DNA of 64,000 bases from Pseudo-nitzschia pungens (Eukaryota; Bacillariophyta; Bacillariophyceae; Bacillariales; Bacillariaceae), in contig CM074759.1 of NCBI GenBank assembly GCA_037355855.1, positions 8,494,001 through 8,558,000 on the forward strand, written 5' to 3'. The notes beneath the pieces are model-generated. The model saw nothing but the letters and a program-made list of their open reading frames with translations. It searched no databases and was not told the DNA's origin. The position numbers and the translations under genes are program-made. Numbering within the stretch: the stretch's first letter is position 1; each line of letters starts with the position of its first letter. Below are positions 62,556 through 64,000 of the stretch, piece after piece.

Positions 62556-63597
62556 TGTTAAAATGTAGCTGAAACTGGTTTAAGCTGATAGATCCCAGGG
62601 CAAGCTTGGAGATATACAGCAAGAGCAAAGGCGTTCAAACCGGTTGAGGTGCCGGTCTGTTCTATCGATAGTCTCGGATTCACCACTACGGCCGATCGAG
62701 CAAGATCAACCTGTTTCACAGCGTTGTGTGTAGTACAGCGTTGTGTTTAGGGCAGCACGGTGGCTGTGGTGTTTGTTGTAGCAGCAATAAAAGGGACACG
62801 TTGTGTCGTAACGGAAGAATGGGTGCAACAGCAGTAGAATTTTGAAAAAATTCTTTCTCTGTCAATTTTTGGAGTTTGGAGACGCCGTTTGTACCATGTT
62901 ATCCGCAATAACAAGAAGGACAATAATACCTGGAACGGCCTGCCAACATAGAGCTTGGGGTTCCAGTATAAAATTATAACTGTCACAGCGTCGATTCGGT
63001 CTTCTCGTCGTCGTCGTTATTTCTTGTTATCTTCGTTGCTTGTAGATCTCCAGCTTTGCAAGCTTACAACAAGCTTGCGACTGTTAATCTGTTAAAATGT
63101 AGCTGAAACTGGTTTAAGCTGATAGATCCCAGGGCAAGCTTGGAGATATACAGCAAGAGCAAAGGCGTGCAAACCGGTTGAGGTGCCGGTCTGTTCTATC
63201 GATAGTCTCGGATTCACCACTACGGCCGATCGAGCAAGATCAACCAGATCTATTCTAACTACCTCTTATGGGCCCAGTCAGTTAGATCTTAGGCTTGTAG
63301 TTCTACAGGAAGCTGCTGAAGGAGCAGGATGTAAGTATCAAGGTATTCAAATCAGAGTTAAACTAAAGATGTGAGGACAGATAGCTTGTCGAGGATTCGA
63401 CGTTGCTGTCTTGTTAGTGCTACCGGGTGTTCTGCTTGCTGTTCGTGTACAAATAGTACTGTATTTTGTTGTGTCTGTACAAGCAGTACTGGAACCCAGT
63501 AGAAAACTATTTCCGTGCACAATATGCGCATGGAAAATATGCAACGTGTGACTGGATTGAATCCAGTCATGAACTGTGTTACGGTTACAATTTAACA
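62556..63597 (+). mobile_element. LTR element with truncated first LTR
   Basis: The first 156 bp of an LTR (62556-62711, starting TGTTAAAATGTAGCTG) are followed by a 378-bp unrelated segment (62712-63089) and a complete 508-bp LTR (63090-63597, ending TTTAACA). The 5-bp duplication ATTTT flanks the whole unit (62551-62555 and 63598-63602), so it is one insertion with later or pre-existing deletion. No gag or pol sequence and no polypurine tract before the second LTR are seen. Confidence 0.85.
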
Positions 63598-64000
63598 ATT
63601 TTGCTGAAAGTTGGGAAATCATTGTTCCAAAAACGTCGTTGTTGTGCGAAACGCTGTTGTCAATCGAAAAACATGCTTGTTGTTAAAAGGAGTATCCAGC
63701 AAAACTTGAGAGGCAAAATAACAGGAGGTTTATATGCCTTGGGAAATACAGGTGATATTACAGCTGTATTTGGAGATTCAGGATTGGAGATGCTGGAGGT
63801 GATGGAGGTTGTATGGGGCTGCGTTGGTCAAAAATGCCGTCGATTCGGGAAAGCAGTGTTCTGAAATGCCGTTGATTTTTGAGACAGGTGAGCTTGATTG
63901 GATCAAAAGATATGGAGGGTATTTGCATTGAAACAATTGACGTATCTGGTGACGGGGGCTTGAATGGGGTTGTAGCAGCAATAACAAATGCATGTCGTGT

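Larger units (their letters stand above)
57495..64000 (+). repeat. Right arm of the large inverted duplication (mate 1303-6957)
   Basis: Inverted counterpart of 1303-6957. It carries the second DUF285 gene, the small ORF remnant, the 430-bp units and the same outer 400 bp. It is longer because of an LTR element at 62556-63597. The window ends inside the arm. Confidence 0.9.

Overview
The window looks like nuclear DNA from a photosynthetic stramenopile, most likely a pennate diatom. Three proteins (a carrier, a rhodanese and ribosomal protein L9) start with a signal-peptide-like segment ending in A-F or A-W, the cleavage motif of diatom plastid preproteins. Introns are short (73-119 nt, GT-AG). 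One gene pair carries DUF285/BspA-type repeats, which are abundant in diatoms. The species is not identifiable from the sequence alone.

Layout. 1-1300: spacer and an internally deleted beta-lactamase-like serine hydrolase. 1303-6957: left arm of a large inverted duplication, containing a DUF285 surface-protein gene on the minus strand. 7028-8586: two foldback hAT-type MITEs with perfect 8-bp target duplications. 9889-12053: carrier-family gene. 12.2-16 kb: spacer with a minisatellite. 15979-23025: a 7-kb terminal-inverted-repeat element filled with satellites. 23604-24155: plastid-type rhodanese. 24.7-26.35 kb: satellite array interrupted by a solo LTR and a third hAT MITE. 26650-39914: a 13.27-kb DNA transposon. 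39904-41797: a second surface-protein gene, interrupted at its last codons by that transposon. 42-47 kb: tandem repeats, satellites and a CTG-rich array. 48015-49045: unrecognised gene. 49-53.5 kb: hairpins and palindromic repeats. 53545-55144: pentameric ligand-gated-channel-like gene. 56008-56904: organellar ribosomal protein bL9. 57495-64000: right arm of the inverted duplication with a second, decayed copy of the DUF285 gene and an LTR element.

The most notable object is the 13.27-kb element. It has 22-bp terminal inverted repeats, a CCAGG target duplication, mirrored subterminal minisatellites, thirteen TTCGCGAA palindromes, a PIF/Harbinger-type (DDE_Tnp_4) transposase, a 1241-residue Ulp1-type SUMO-protease fusion with a C-terminal zinc finger, and at least four proteins I do not recognise. 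Removing it on paper restores the reading frame of the interrupted host gene to an ending (FLAAM, stop) that resembles the paralogue's ending (VVAIM, stop), which confirms the boundaries independently.

The second notable object is the surface-protein family itself. Three genes share a C-terminal ectodomain, a C-terminal hydrophobic segment and an intron that splits the same cysteine codon. Two of them also carry the DUF285 repeats in front.

Several otherwise intact genes carry single-base frame breaks, so either local pseudogenisation or residual assembly indels must be considered. All calls are by reading only; no database search was possible.
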